Assembly (NCBI GenBank): GCA_963847615.1
Contig: CAWKAN010000016.1
Coordinates: 434,001 to 498,000, forward strand
Length of the DNA stretch: 64,000 nucleotides
Direction: 5' to 3'
Source of the DNA: Palsa-883 sp963847615
GTDB lineage: Bacteria; Pseudomonadota; Alphaproteobacteria; Acetobacterales; Acetobacteraceae
This document shows positions 53,209 to 62,224 of this stretch, piece by piece. The notes under the pieces are model-generated. The model searched no databases. It was not told where the DNA came from and saw only the letters and a list, made by a program, of their open reading frames with translations. The position numbers were made by a program, and so were the translations under genes. How positions within the stretch are numbered: position 1 is the stretch's first letter; every line of letters starts with the position of its first letter.

Positions 53209-53555
53209 CCAGGCGGGCGCCGAGATTATTGGTTGCGTTGTCAGAGCAGACGGCCGGCGGCAGCCCCCGGCTGCAAAGCCTGACCGGAAACGCTGCTGCA
53301 CCGTCAGCCGGTTGATGAAGTCTGGGCAACCAGCCGCTGAGGTCGATCATGCCGCCGCCAGACGACGCGGCATCGGCCTGGGGGCAACCCCTTGGGGCTG
53401 TTGCATGACAGGGTGATCCGTTGCCGGATCAGCGGTCCCCACCCGGGCGTCCGTGCTTCATACCGGCGGCCCGAATGATCAACTCTCCGGTCGTACCCGT
53501 ATCGTCATGCCGGCGAAGGCCGGCATCCACGACTTGCCTTCGTGCAGCAAGCAAA
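53209..53555. other. Gap upstream of the IS110-type element
   Basis: No gene is visible. At about 53503-53531 a short palindrome gtcatgccggcgaaggccgg occurs, a partner of the dispersed repeat that continues at 53556. The rest shows nothing clear. Confidence 0.4.
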
Positions 53556-53647
53556 GTCGTGGATACCGGCCGGAGCCTGTTGGGGTGGACGGCCCCACGG
53601 CATCGCGTGCCAGACTTGGGCGTTGTCAACCAAGACCGGAGCCGTCC

Positions 53648-54676
53648 ATGAGCCAGTATAAGCGCATCGCCATCGACACGTCCAAAGCCGTGTTCACCCT
53701 GCATGGTATCGACCAGGCAGAGCGGCCGATCCTTCGCACCAATCTCAGCCGGGCCCAGATGATCGGGTTCTTCAAAAGGCTTCCCGCCACCGAGATCGCC
53801 ATGGAGGCCTGCGGCGGCAGCCATTACTGGGCCCGGGAACTGGCCGCGCTTGGCCACAAGGTGCGTCTCATCCCTCCTCAATACATCAAACCCTACGTCA
53901 AACGCGGCAAAAACGACCGCAACGACGCCGAAGCCATCTGCGAGGCCGCCGGCCGCCCCGGGATGCACTTCGTGCCGGTGAAGTCCGCCGATCAGCAGGC
54001 CCAGGGAATGGTGTCGAAAGTGCGAGAGACCCTGGTCGACCAGCGCACCGCACTGGTCAACACGCTGCGCGGCCACGCCGGCGAATTCGGCGTGATCGCC
54101 GGCAAAGGCATCAGCAACATCATCCCCTTGCTTGAGAAGGTTGAAGCGGAGACCACCATCCCACTCGAGGCCAGGGAGACAATGGCCCTGCTCGGCGAAG
54201 AGATCGGCCGTCTTGACGCCAGGCTGAAGCAGATGGCGACCAAACTCAATCAGGCGCACAAGGCCAACCCGGTCAGCGTGCGGCTGGCCACCATCCCGGG
54301 GGTCGGCCCAATCATCGCGCTCACCCTGGCGACCGAGATCGATCCAACCGCCTTTGAATCCGGCCGTCACCTCGCCGCCTGGGCCGGCCTGACACCACGG
54401 GAACATTCAACCGGCGGGAAGCAGCGCATGGGTGGGATCAGCCGCGCCGGGAATGAACGGCTGCGGGCTTTGCTCGTCCTCGGCGCCACGTCGGTGATCA
54501 AGGTCGCCGAAAGACCGGGCAACAAGCTGGCCAACGAATGGCTGTTGAAACTGCTCCGGCGCAGGCCGCGCAAGGTCGCCGCCGTGGCATTGGCCAACAA
54601 GATGGCCCGTATCGCGTGGGCGATGATGATGAGCGGTGAGGCGTACCGGCGCGCGCCGGGCGCCGGGGTTTCGTGA
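53648..54676 (+). CDS. IS110 family transposase
   Basis: The 342-aa protein has the N-terminal DEDD RuvC-like domain (IAIDTSKAVFTLHG, IAMEACGGSHYWAREL, KNDRNDAEAICEA) and the C-terminal Tnp20 domain with its serine region (IPGVGPIIALTLATEI, HLAAWAGLTPREHSTGGK). The family recombines DNA guided by a bridge or seek RNA made from the element's non-coding end. The frame is intact. The typical GGAGCCGTCC stands just upstream of the ATG at 53648. It is followed after 23 nt by a passenger gene. Confidence 0.95.
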   Translation: MSQYKRIAIDTSKAVFTLHGIDQAERPILRTNLSRAQMIGFFKRLPATEIAMEACGGSHYWARELAALGHKVRLIPPQYIKPYVKRGKNDRNDAEAICEAAGRPGMHFVPVKSADQQAQGMVSKVRETLVDQRTALVNTLRGHAGEFGVIAGKGISNIIPLLEKVEAETTIPLEARETMALLGEEIGRLDARLKQMATKLNQAHKANPVSVRLATIPGVGPIIALTLATEIDPTAFESGRHLAAWAGLTPREHSTGGKQRMGGISRAGNERLRALLVLGATSVIKVAERPGNKLANEWLLKLLRRRPRKVAAVALANKMARIAWAMMMSGEAYRRAPGAGVS

Positions 54677-54699
54677 CGTAACGTTTGGGAGCGGAAATC

Positions 54700-55011
54700 A
54701 TGCCCCGTCCAACAATCGGCGATACCGCTATGACCGATGCCGAACGCCAGGCACGCTACCGCGCCGCGCGCGCGGCTGGCGCGGCGGTGATCCGCATCCG
54801 CCGCCCGGCCGAGCGCCGCGGCCTGCTCCAGAGATGGAACGATGCGTGCGCCGAATTCACCGATCTGCAGGCCCGGTATGCCGCCTGGCTGGAAAGTCTG
54901 CCTGACAATCAGCAAGACAGCGCCACGGCGGAAGCCTTGCGAGCGATCGCCGATCTCGACCTCTCCGAGCTGCTGGCGATCGAACCACCACGCGGCTTCG
55001 GCCGGGACTGA
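54700..55011 (+). CDS. Small IS passenger protein, unknown function
   Basis: The 103-aa protein has a basic start (MTDAERQARYRAARAAG from residue 11) and an acidic, helical rest (RWNDACAEFTDLQARYAAWL, ALRAIADLDLSELLAIEPP). GGGAG precedes ATG 54700; ATG 54730 is an alternative. I have seen similar proteins near transposases in alphaproteobacteria but know of no function. It is inside the IS ends, so it moves with the element. A DNA-binding or transposition helper role is possible. Confidence 0.7.
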   Translation: MPRPTIGDTAMTDAERQARYRAARAAGAAVIRIRRPAERRGLLQRWNDACAEFTDLQARYAAWLESLPDNQQDSATAEALRAIADLDLSELLAIEPPRGFGRD

Positions 55012-55330
55012 TCAACCGGATGGCCCGTACCGCATGGGCCACGATGACGCGTGGCGGGGCATACCGGCAACGGCCGGTCACTGCCCAAACCACGCGTGGA
55101 TGCCAGGGTGTGAGAGCTGAACGAGATGACCATCGGTCGAACCGACGATCCGGAGAACCCGTCGAGGACAGCGGCTTGCGAAGCCGCGAGCCTGTTTGGG
55201 GCTGGATCGCGGATCCCATCTGGGCCAGCGGCGATGCTGCCGCGCCAACAGGCCGGACACATGACCGCTATCGACCCGATTGTCGGACTTCTCAATTCTT
55301 CGCTCTTGCATCCCAGGGGCCGTCCACACA
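55012..55330 (+). other. IS right end: second transposase tail and candidate bridge-RNA region
   Basis: Bases 55014-55075 translate to NRMARTAWATMTRGGAYR, a diverged copy of the transposase tail (NKMARIAWAMMMSGEAYR at 54600-54653). The next 250 bp are non-coding, contain agcggcttgcgaagccgc (a hairpin around 55170), and end in the subterminal repeat. In IS1111-group elements the guide RNA comes from this side, so this is the best place to look for it. Confidence 0.5.
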
Positions 55331-55414
55331 TGTCCTCGGGCCGGCCTGCGGCCGGACCCGGGGGCCGGCATGACGAGAGCGCGGCGCCGATGGGTCAATC
55401 CTTTCGCCGGCTGG
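55331..55414 (+). repeat. Dispersed repeat, right part
   Basis: This matches 37907-37990 from tgtcctcgggc to tcaatc-ttt-gccgg. It is cut on the left by the IS110-type element and on the right by the IS630 element. Confidence 0.78.
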
Positions 55415-55416
55415 TA

Positions 55417-56572
55417 TACCCCGAATCCGAGAAAATCTGCCCGCCCCCCCTTGACTGCCCGAATCGGGCCTGACTCGATGCTCGCCATGAGCGGATCGAT
55501 TCTCACCCCAGCGGACCGGGCGCACCTGCTTCGGATGATGCGCCGTCACACGCCGAGCCCGGTTCATCGGCGGATGAACGCGCTGCTGTTGCTGGACGAC
55601 GGCTGGGCAGCGGAGCGGGTGGCGGATGTGCTGTTCATCGACGCCGAGACGGTGCGCGGGCACCGTCGGCTGTATGAGACCGCCGGCGTCGCCGGGCTGG
55701 AGCGGCTGAACTACGAAGGCAGCGACCCGGCATTGAGCGAGGCACAGCTCGATGCGCTGAAGACCGAATTGGACGCTCATCTCTATATGAGGTCGAAGGA
55801 GGTGTGCGAGTTCGTGCAGCGGACGTTCGAGGTGGAGTACACGCCGAACGCCATGACCAAGCTGCTGAAGCGGTTGAATTTCGTCTACAAGAAGCCGAAA
55901 TGTGTGCCGGCCAAGCCTGCCCCTGCGAAGGCGGGGGGCCGACGCCGCGGTGCAGGAGCAGTTCGCCAAACAGACGCTTCTGCCCTTGATGGCGCAGGCG
56001 AATGCCGACAATCCGCTGTATTTTGTTGACGGCATGCACCCGTCCTACACGGCCCATCCGGGGTTCGGCTGGATCCGGCGTGGGGTCACGCGCGAGCTGA
56101 AGAGCAACCATGGTCGGGTCAACGTCAACATCAATGGTGCGTTGAGCTGGCCGGATCGCGAGGTGGTGCATCTCGAGGCCGAGAAGATTACCAGCGAGGC
56201 CATGATCGCGCTGTTCGAGACACTGGCGGCGCGCCATCCGACCGCGACGGCCATTAACGTCGTGCTCGACAATGCGAGCTATAATCGTTCGGCGGCAGTC
56301 AAGGTGTACCTGTCCAGCGAAGCTTGCCGCGTCCGGTTGGTGTTTCTGCCGCCCTATTCGCCAAATCTCAACTTGATCGAGCGGCTGTGGTGGCTTCTCA
56401 AGAAGACCACGCTTTGGAATGAATACTATCCGACCTTCGCCGGCTTCAAGGCGGCGATCGATGGGTTCTTCCGCAACCTCGGCAGTTACCGCGAGCAACT
56501 CACGTCGCTGATCACGGATCACTTCCGTTTCATCGGAGCACCGAAGTCCCAACCTCCGTAGGCAGAGGGGTA
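55417..56572 (+). mobile_element. IS630-family element, degenerate
   Basis: The ends share tacccc in inverse orientation and are flanked by TA dinucleotides (55415-55416, 56573-56574), as IS630 insertions into TA would give. Similarity to the dispersed repeat stops exactly at the left edge. The right edge touches the stop codon of the GGDEF-EAL gene. Confidence 0.6.
55487..56561 (+). pseudogene. IS630 family transposase broken by a 22-bp insertion
   Basis: The first part (HTPSPVHRRMNALLLLDDGW, YEGSDPALSEAQLDALKTEL, RLNFVYKKPKCVPAK) is the winged-helix half. The second part, in another frame from about 55943, has the DDE core: LYFVDGMHPSYTAHPGF, INVVLDNASYNRSAAV, FLPPYSPNLNLIERLWWLLKK. Between CVPAK and ADAAVQEQF lie 22 extra bases (cctgcccctgcgaaggcg and four more g) that shift the frame. 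Without them one 350-aa transposase would result. The element is therefore inactive unless complemented. Confidence 0.88.
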
Positions 56573-56574
56573 TA

Positions 56575-59500
56575 TCACACCTGCACGTCGGCCATCGAGC
56601 CGACCGACACCGCGAAGTACTCGAGCACTTCGCGGAGCGGACGCGGCACGCTGAACAAATAGCCCTGCGCCTCCGTGCAGCCGGTCTCGCGGACGAGGCG
56701 GAGCTGATCGATGGTCTCGATGCCCTCCGCGGTCGTGGTGATGTTCAGCCGATTTGCCAGCGTGACGATGGAGCTGACGATCGCGGCGCAGTCCGGCCGG
56801 GTCAGCATTTCCCGTACGAAGGACTGGTCGATCTTGATCTTGTCAAACGGGAAGCTGCGCAGGTAGCTGAGCGAGGAATATCCGGTACCGAAATCGTCGA
56901 GCGCGATGCGCAGGCCAAGCGCGTGCAGCCGCAGCAGCAGCGCGATGGTCTGGTCGTTGTTGTTCAGCAGGGTGGTCTCGGTGATTTCCAGTTCCAGCCG
57001 GTTTGCCGGCAAGCCGGCGGACGCCAGCGCACCGGCGACGATGTCGACAATCTCGCTGGTGCCGAACTGCGCCGCAGACAGGTTGACCGCGACCCTGACG
57101 TCGCGGGGCAGGCGCATGGCATCCGCGCAGGCCTTGTTCACGACCCAGGCGCCGATCGACTGGATCAGTCCGGTCTCCTCGGCGATCTGAATGAACTCGC
57201 CGGGAGAGACGGTGCCACGCGTGGGGTGGTTCCAGCGGATCAGGGCTTCGAACCCGGCGATGCGGTCGTTGTTCAGATCCCATAGCGGCTGATACAGCAG
57301 CTCGAATTCCTGCCGATCCAGTGCGCCGCGCAGGTCCTCCTCGATCGCCAGGCGGGAAACCAGCTGGGTTTCCATGTCGGACTCGAACAGGGTCCAGGCG
57401 CCGCGGCCTTTGGCTTTCGATTGGTACAGCGCCATGTCGGCATTTTTCAGCAGCGTATCGGCATTGGTCTGGCCGCTGTTGACAAGGGCGATGCCAACGC
57501 TGGCGCCAACGATGATGGTATGACCCGCGAGCTTGTAGGGTGCGCTCAGCGTGTCGATGATCCGCTGGGCGAGACCCTCCGCCACCATCGGCAGCTCGCT
57601 CGACAGATGGGCAATGGCGAACTCATCCCCGCCCAGGCGCGCGATGATGTCGGTGTCGCGCAGGCAGCCCAGCAGCCGACGGCCGGCGGCCTCCAGCAGG
57701 CCGTCGCCGATCGGATGGCCCAGCGTGTCATTGACCTGCTTGAACCGGTCGAGATCGACATAGAGCAGGGCCAATCCGGTGCCGCGATGGGCCAGGCTGT
57801 TGATCATCTCGTCCAGTCGGATGCGGAACAGAACCCAATTCGGCAGGGAAGTCAGCGCATCGTGGTGCGCGGCGAAGCGGATATGTTCCTCGGCGCGCCG
57901 CTGCTCGGACACATCCTCGTAGGTCGCGATCCAACCGCCGTCGGCAATCGGTCGTTGCGAGATGGCGATCGCCCGCCCCGCCTCGCTGGTCATGACGAAG
58001 CTGCCGCTCTGCTGGGCCTCTGCCAGGGTCCGCTGCTTCAGATAGGCGCTCTGCAATACCTCGGCGGGAAACTGCTCCGAGGCCTGCATTCTGGCGAATA
58101 TCTCGTGCGTCGGCAGTCCGGCTGAAAACGCCGCCGGATCGATGGCGAACAGCTCCAGGAACCGATGGTTGAACACGATCAGCTTCTGGTTGCGATCGGT
58201 CATCAGCAGACCCTGCGACATGTTGTTCAAAGCCGCGTCGAACAGCACGTTCTGAATGTGCAGCGCGCGGTCGCGTTGCCGCAGCGCGGTGTTTTGCAGT
58301 TGTACCTCGGCCACCGCCTGCTGGGCACGCTCGCTCGCCGCCTCCAGCTTGGCCAGGGCCGCCTTCAGGTCGCTGATGTCGGTGCGGATGCCGACGATGC
58401 CGCCGTCTGGCGTCTTGCGCTCGGTGATCAGGATCCAGCGATGGTCCGGCAGCTCGCGTTCCATCGGGCCGTCGTTGCTGTGATGCCAGGCGACCGTTCG
58501 CCTGACAAAATCTTCTATGTCGTCGCCGGCCTGCGGATACTGGCCGCGTTGGCTGCCGCCGCGGACGATGTCCTCGAACCGCGCGCCGGGACGGATGAAC
58601 TCCGCGCTGAGCCGGTACATCTGCCTGAACTGCCGGTTGCAGGTGACCAGCCGATCGTCGCGATCCCACATCACGAAGCCGTCGGACATCAACTCGATGG
58701 CGTTGTCCAGCATGGCGCGTGCCCGGCTGCGCTCGATTTCCGCGCGCTCGCTCTGGCGCAGCGCGATATTGAGCGTCAGGGCGAGGGCGAACACCAGGAC
58801 GACGGCGATGGAGACCAGAATGATCATCCGATTCCGGTCACGGCCCCAGTCGGCCATGGCCGTATGCAGGTCGAGCGTCAGCGCGATCATGACGTCGCCG
58901 TACAGGCTCGCCCTGGCCACCCCGATCGTCGGTGCCGGGAGCAGCTTCGCCGGCACCATGAAGGCGATGCCGCTGGTCTGGATCTGGCTGATGGCGGCGC
59001 GCTGACGCTTGCCGACCTGCATCACGTCATACGGCTGGCTGACGATGAGCTGGCCGTTGCGGCGCTCCAACACCACCCGCAGGCCGGGGATTTCCCCGAC
59101 GGCGGAGAACAACTGGGTGATCAAGGGCAGCGGCACCTCCGCAACGGCGTCCAATGCGCCCACGTCGGGCACGGCGATCCGCCGCACGACGAGCAGCACC
59201 CAGTCCCCGGTGACCGGGTTGCGCACCGGTCCGGCGACGGTCGCGGCACCGCCGCGGGCGGCGCCATTCAGGCCGAGCAGGTTGGCCGGAAAATTCCCGT
59301 TCCAGCGATTCGCGCGAGCGGACGCCCAAATCTCACCGTCGGGACGCAGCAGGATGATGTCGCGGAACGCGAAGGTCTGGAAGTTCAGCCCGCCGAGCAG
59401 GCGCCCGGCGGATCGGGCGTCGACGGCCTGGCCGTTGCCGGTGATCGCCGCAAACAACGCCGGCAGGCTGGCCAGCGCGCCGTCAACCTGGAGCAATTGG

Positions 59501-59673
59501 TGGTTGACCACGCTCTCGACGATCAGCGCGGCGTTCTGCAGGGTTGCGTCCGCGGCCCGCAGCGCGGTTTGCCGGGTCCGCTCCAGCAGGAGCCACGACC
59601 CACCGATCAGGGTGACGAGAACGAGGCCGAAGCCGAACGCGATGGCCGCACTGACGAGACGCCGTCTGGTCAT
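56575..59673 (-). CDS. Membrane-bound GGDEF-EAL protein with PAS domains
   Basis: The 1032-aa protein has a membrane segment at about 9-30, a periplasmic sensor region, a second membrane segment at about 283-304 (MIILVSIAVVLVFALALT), two PAS-like domains (about 325-430 and 470-590), a GGDEF domain and an EAL domain. Both active sites look intact: RLGGDEFAI with the inhibitory RxxD five residues before it (RDTD), and for EAL EALIRW, DDFGTGYSSL, KIDQSF, AEGIET and AQGYLFS. It can make or break cyclic di-GMP. ATG 59673 overlaps the upstream small ORF (ATGA). The stop touches an IS630 edge. Confidence 0.95.
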   Translation of the reverse strand: MTRRRLVSAAIAFGFGLVLVTLIGGSWLLLERTRQTALRAADATLQNAALIVESVVNHQLLQVDGALASLPALFAAITGNGQAVDARSAGRLLGGLNFQTFAFRDIILLRPDGEIWASARANRWNGNFPANLLGLNGAARGGAATVAGPVRNPVTGDWVLLVVRRIAVPDVGALDAVAEVPLPLITQLFSAVGEIPGLRVVLERRNGQLIVSQPYDVMQVGKRQRAAISQIQTSGIAFMVPAKLLPAPTIGVARASLYGDVMIALTLDLHTAMADWGRDRNRMIILVSIAVVLVFALALTLNIALRQSERAEIERSRARAMLDNAIELMSDGFVMWDRDDRLVTCNRQFRQMYRLSAEFIRPGARFEDIVRGGSQRGQYPQAGDDIEDFVRRTVAWHHSNDGPMERELPDHRWILITERKTPDGGIVGIRTDISDLKAALAKLEAASERAQQAVAEVQLQNTALRQRDRALHIQNVLFDAALNNMSQGLLMTDRNQKLIVFNHRFLELFAIDPAAFSAGLPTHEIFARMQASEQFPAEVLQSAYLKQRTLAEAQQSGSFVMTSEAGRAIAISQRPIADGGWIATYEDVSEQRRAEEHIRFAAHHDALTSLPNWVLFRIRLDEMINSLAHRGTGLALLYVDLDRFKQVNDTLGHPIGDGLLEAAGRRLLGCLRDTDIIARLGGDEFAIAHLSSELPMVAEGLAQRIIDTLSAPYKLAGHTIIVGASVGIALVNSGQTNADTLLKNADMALYQSKAKGRGAWTLFESDMETQLVSRLAIEEDLRGALDRQEFELLYQPLWDLNNDRIAGFEALIRWNHPTRGTVSPGEFIQIAEETGLIQSIGAWVVNKACADAMRLPRDVRVAVNLSAAQFGTSEIVDIVAGALASAGLPANRLELEITETTLLNNNDQTIALLLRLHALGLRIALDDFGTGYSSLSYLRSFPFDKIKIDQSFVREMLTRPDCAAIVSSIVTLANRLNITTTAEGIETIDQLRLVRETGCTEAQGYLFSVPRPLREVLEYFAVSVGSMADVQV

Positions 59674-60029
59674 GCGGGCGGCTGTCGCGGGGGCGGCTGT
59701 CCAGGAACGGGCGCTTGCCGCCGTTCGGATTGGCCCCGACAGCCGCCCCCCGCAAGCATCAAGGCAAGTCCCCGAATGCCGCGAGAAACCTTGTCCAACC
59801 AGTTGCCGACGGCAACGCAAGGTTGGGCAGCGGTCGCCGGGCCGACAACCGGAAGCGCGTCACCCCGGACGTCGGCCACGAGACTGTCGGTCAGCCTGGG
59901 GAATAAATCGGCCGAGGCAACGTGCACCGATGAACCGTCGGCGGCCGCCATGACGGGCTGGCGATTTTTCGCACGCGCTGTCGCGGTGGCGCGACACTGC
60001 ATACCGACAACGATCTCCGGCGGTTTCAC
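59670..60029 (-). CDS. Possible small protein coupled to the GGDEF-EAL gene
   Basis: The 119-aa frame from GTG 60029 ends in a TGA that overlaps the GGDEF-EAL ATG as ATGA. Codon third positions are G/C-rich as in local genes. The sequence (ASADLFPRLTDSLVADVRGD, CVAVGNWLDKVSRGIRGL, Pro-rich tail) matches nothing I know and has no clear signal peptide from this start. The overlap is the main argument; it may be only a leader. Confidence 0.4.
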   Translation of the reverse strand: MKPPEIVVGMQCRATATARAKNRQPVMAAADGSSVHVASADLFPRLTDSLVADVRGDALPVVGPATAAQPCVAVGNWLDKVSRGIRGLALMLAGGGCRGQSERRQAPVPGQPPPRQPPA

Positions 60030-60421
60030 CGCGCCGATGTTCCCATGTCCTCATTGCGCCCGTCTTTGCACCGCGATCGGATCAGGCTCGTAGCTGCATA
60101 ACATTAATAGGGCTTTAACATATCGTGGCTACGATTCCGGCCATGCGGAGAGGTATTTGCGCTGTTCTGGTGGGCTATTCAGTCCCGGTTGCGACACGCC
60201 GACCGCGTTGCGCCGGTTGGTCGCCCCGCGTGTGGCGGGAGATAGCGCCTCGCGCGGTTTCCGGCGGCGTCCGCGCCGGCCCAACCAGCCGGGCTTCGGT
60301 GCGCGCTCCGGTGAACCACGGACACCCGACGTGACGGCGCGCTCGTCCGGGCGGCACGGCCGCGATGAGGTCCTGATCGACCGGGCGGCGGCGTTGTCCT
60401 GCCGCGCGCCGGGTAGGTAGC
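60030..60421. other. Divergent gap with an AT-rich segment
   Basis: An AT-rich stretch at about 60098-60128 (cataacattaatagggc and tttaacat) stands out from GC-rich DNA and is a good place for divergent promoters. No gene was found in the rest. Confidence 0.4.
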
Positions 60422-60994
60422 ATGTTGCACGCGCTCACCCGGGACATGACGTCCGCCGCGGCAGCGCGGAACCCGGACCTCGAGGTCCGCAGCCCGACAG
60501 CTTTGGATGTGCCTGGTCTCGCCGCGCTGTTCGCGGAGATGCAGCGCCATTACAACCGGCCCGTTCCGGCGGCGCAGGCGATCGAGGCGGCGACGCTGGC
60601 CTGCAAGCCGATTGCTGCGACGTTCGATCCGCGGGTTTTGATCGGCGTCGTCGATGGCGCGGTCGTCGGGTCGATCGTGCTGAACGTGGTGTTTCCGGCC
60701 TATGAATTGACCCGGGCGCTGTACATTCGCGATCTCTATGTCGCGCGATCGATGCGCCGAGGCGGCGTTGGGCAGGCGTTGGTGCGGGAAGCGGCGCGTT
60801 TGACCTATGCACAGGGATACTCCGCGCTCGACTGGACAACGGAGACCGGCAACGCCTCCGCGCGGCAGATGTACCGAGTTCCTGCGGGGGCCCGCGTGCT
60901 GCCGCGGACCTATTATCGGCTGGCGCGGGAGGATCTGGACGGCGCCGAGCCCAAGCCGGGCGGTTCGACCGGGCGTGACCCGCTTGGGACCTGA
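60422..60994 (+). CDS. GNAT family N-acetyltransferase
   Basis: The 190-aa protein has GNAT motif A for acetyl-CoA (IRDLYVARSMRRGGVGQALV) and motif B (ALDWTTETGNASARQMYR), then ARVLPRTYYRLAREDL. The acceptor is unknown. The N-terminal 20 residues are not conserved-looking, so ATG 60449 (MTSAAAARN) is an alternative start. It stands alone. Confidence 0.85.
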   Translation: MLHALTRDMTSAAAARNPDLEVRSPTALDVPGLAALFAEMQRHYNRPVPAAQAIEAATLACKPIAATFDPRVLIGVVDGAVVGSIVLNVVFPAYELTRALYIRDLYVARSMRRGGVGQALVREAARLTYAQGYSALDWTTETGNASARQMYRVPAGARVLPRTYYRLAREDLDGAEPKPGGSTGRDPLGT

Positions 60995-61040
60995 TCGGGA
61001 ACGCGCGGGCGGGCACGCCGTGTGGGCGCCGGCGCGCCGT

Positions 61041-61967
61041 TCAGTTCTTGATGGCCAGGACGATGCCGCCCGCCACCAGGGCCAGGGCGGCCGCTTGCCG
61101 GAGGGTCAACGGGTCACCGAGTGCGAGCGAGGCCGCGGCCACGCCGAGGACCGGCGTGAGCAGCGTTCCGAGCGCGGCACTCGACGGTTTCAAACGTCTG
61201 ACGGCGGCGAACCACAGCACGTAGCACAGCCCCATGGAGATCAGGGAAGTGTAGCCGAGTGCCGCCCAGCCGAGCAGCGGCAGGGCGGCGAAGTGCGTCG
61301 TTTCGAACGTCAGTCCGCCGAGGAGGAGCGGAATGCAGCCGATCGCCACCTGCCATGCGACCAGCGTCACCCGCGGCAACGGGATCGGCAGTCGCTTGGA
61401 GAGCACCGTTCCGAAGGCGAACAGGCCGGCGGCCGTCAGCGCCAGGGCAATGCCGGGACCCCTTGCCGCAGCAAGACTGAGGCCCGCTCGCCCGACCAGG
61501 ACGACAATGCCGCCGATACCCAGGGCGATCGCCGCGATCTGCCGTGGGGTCGGCCGGTCGCCCAGCATCGGCCAGGCCAGCAATGTCGCCCAGATCGGCA
61601 TCGTGTAGGCCAGCGTCACCGCCTGCCCCGCTTGCAGCCACAGCATGGAGGCGGTCGTGAGCCCCATCCAGGCGCTGACGTTCAACAATGCCGCCACTGC
61701 CAGCCGCCCCCACAAATGGCGCTGCACGACGAGCGTCTCGCCGCGCGACAGCGCCACCCCGAACAGCACCAGGCCGGCGGCGAGGCCGCAGACGCCCCGG
61801 GCGGACAACGGGGGGCACTCGGTCAACAGGAATTTTGTCGCGGGCCAGTTGAGCCCCCATCCCAACGCCGTGACTGCGACGCAGGCGAACCCGATAAGGC
61901 GGGATCTTGGTTCGGCGGCCAACAAGCGAACGGCTCCTTCCAGGTAATTTCGGCTCGTCGGCGACAT
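61041..61967 (-). CDS. EamA/DMT family transporter
   Basis: The 308-aa inner-membrane protein has about ten hydrophobic segments in two EamA repeats (ALGWGLNWPATKFLLTECPP in the first, SLISMGLCYVLWFAAVRRLK in the second). Relatives export amino acids or other metabolites. It is divergent from the TRAP binding-protein gene across an AT-rich gap. Confidence 0.9.
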   Translation of the reverse strand: MSPTSRNYLEGAVRLLAAEPRSRLIGFACVAVTALGWGLNWPATKFLLTECPPLSARGVCGLAAGLVLFGVALSRGETLVVQRHLWGRLAVAALLNVSAWMGLTTASMLWLQAGQAVTLAYTMPIWATLLAWPMLGDRPTPRQIAAIALGIGGIVVLVGRAGLSLAAARGPGIALALTAAGLFAFGTVLSKRLPIPLPRVTLVAWQVAIGCIPLLLGGLTFETTHFAALPLLGWAALGYTSLISMGLCYVLWFAAVRRLKPSSAALGTLLTPVLGVAAASLALGDPLTLRQAAALALVAGGIVLAIKN

Positions 61968-62224
61968 CGAAAGATATACCGCAGTCTATTCGGCAGACGA
62001 CTGGGGTTGTATACGGTCGGTATTATACGATGTCAATATTATTATGGATCTTTGCCAGAGCACATCGTGCCCGGATCGAGCCGGCACCTGAACGGCGACG
62101 GCGCATTGCCGCTACAGGTGACGCGGCCATGAAAGGGGATACCGACGCAGACGCCCAGGGGGCGGGGCCGCACCGTCAAACATCGTCGAGGCCAGGTTTC
62201 ACTGTCAGAGGACGACGCAGCAAG
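61968..62224. promoter_or_regulatory. AT-rich divergent promoter region
   Basis: The stretch ttgtatacggtcggtattat at 62007-62026 and the AT-rich tcaatattattatgg at 62033-62047 lie between divergent genes. The half-sites tatac and gtatta could bind a dimeric regulator such as a GntR-type protein. This is suggested by composition only. Confidence 0.35.

Larger units (their letters stand above)
53573..55330 (+). mobile_element. IS110/IS1111-type element carrying a passenger gene
   Basis: The element spans about 1.76 kb, longer than the usual 1.2-1.55 kb. Subterminal 12-bp inverted repeats gtggacggcccc lie at 53585-53596 and (inverted) 55316-55327. Outside them a dispersed repeat is split: its left 16 bp stand at 53556-53572 and its right part at 55331-55414, as judged by the intact copy at 37.9 kb. 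Inside are a transposase, a small gene and a second copy of the transposase 3' end. Confidence 0.75.
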
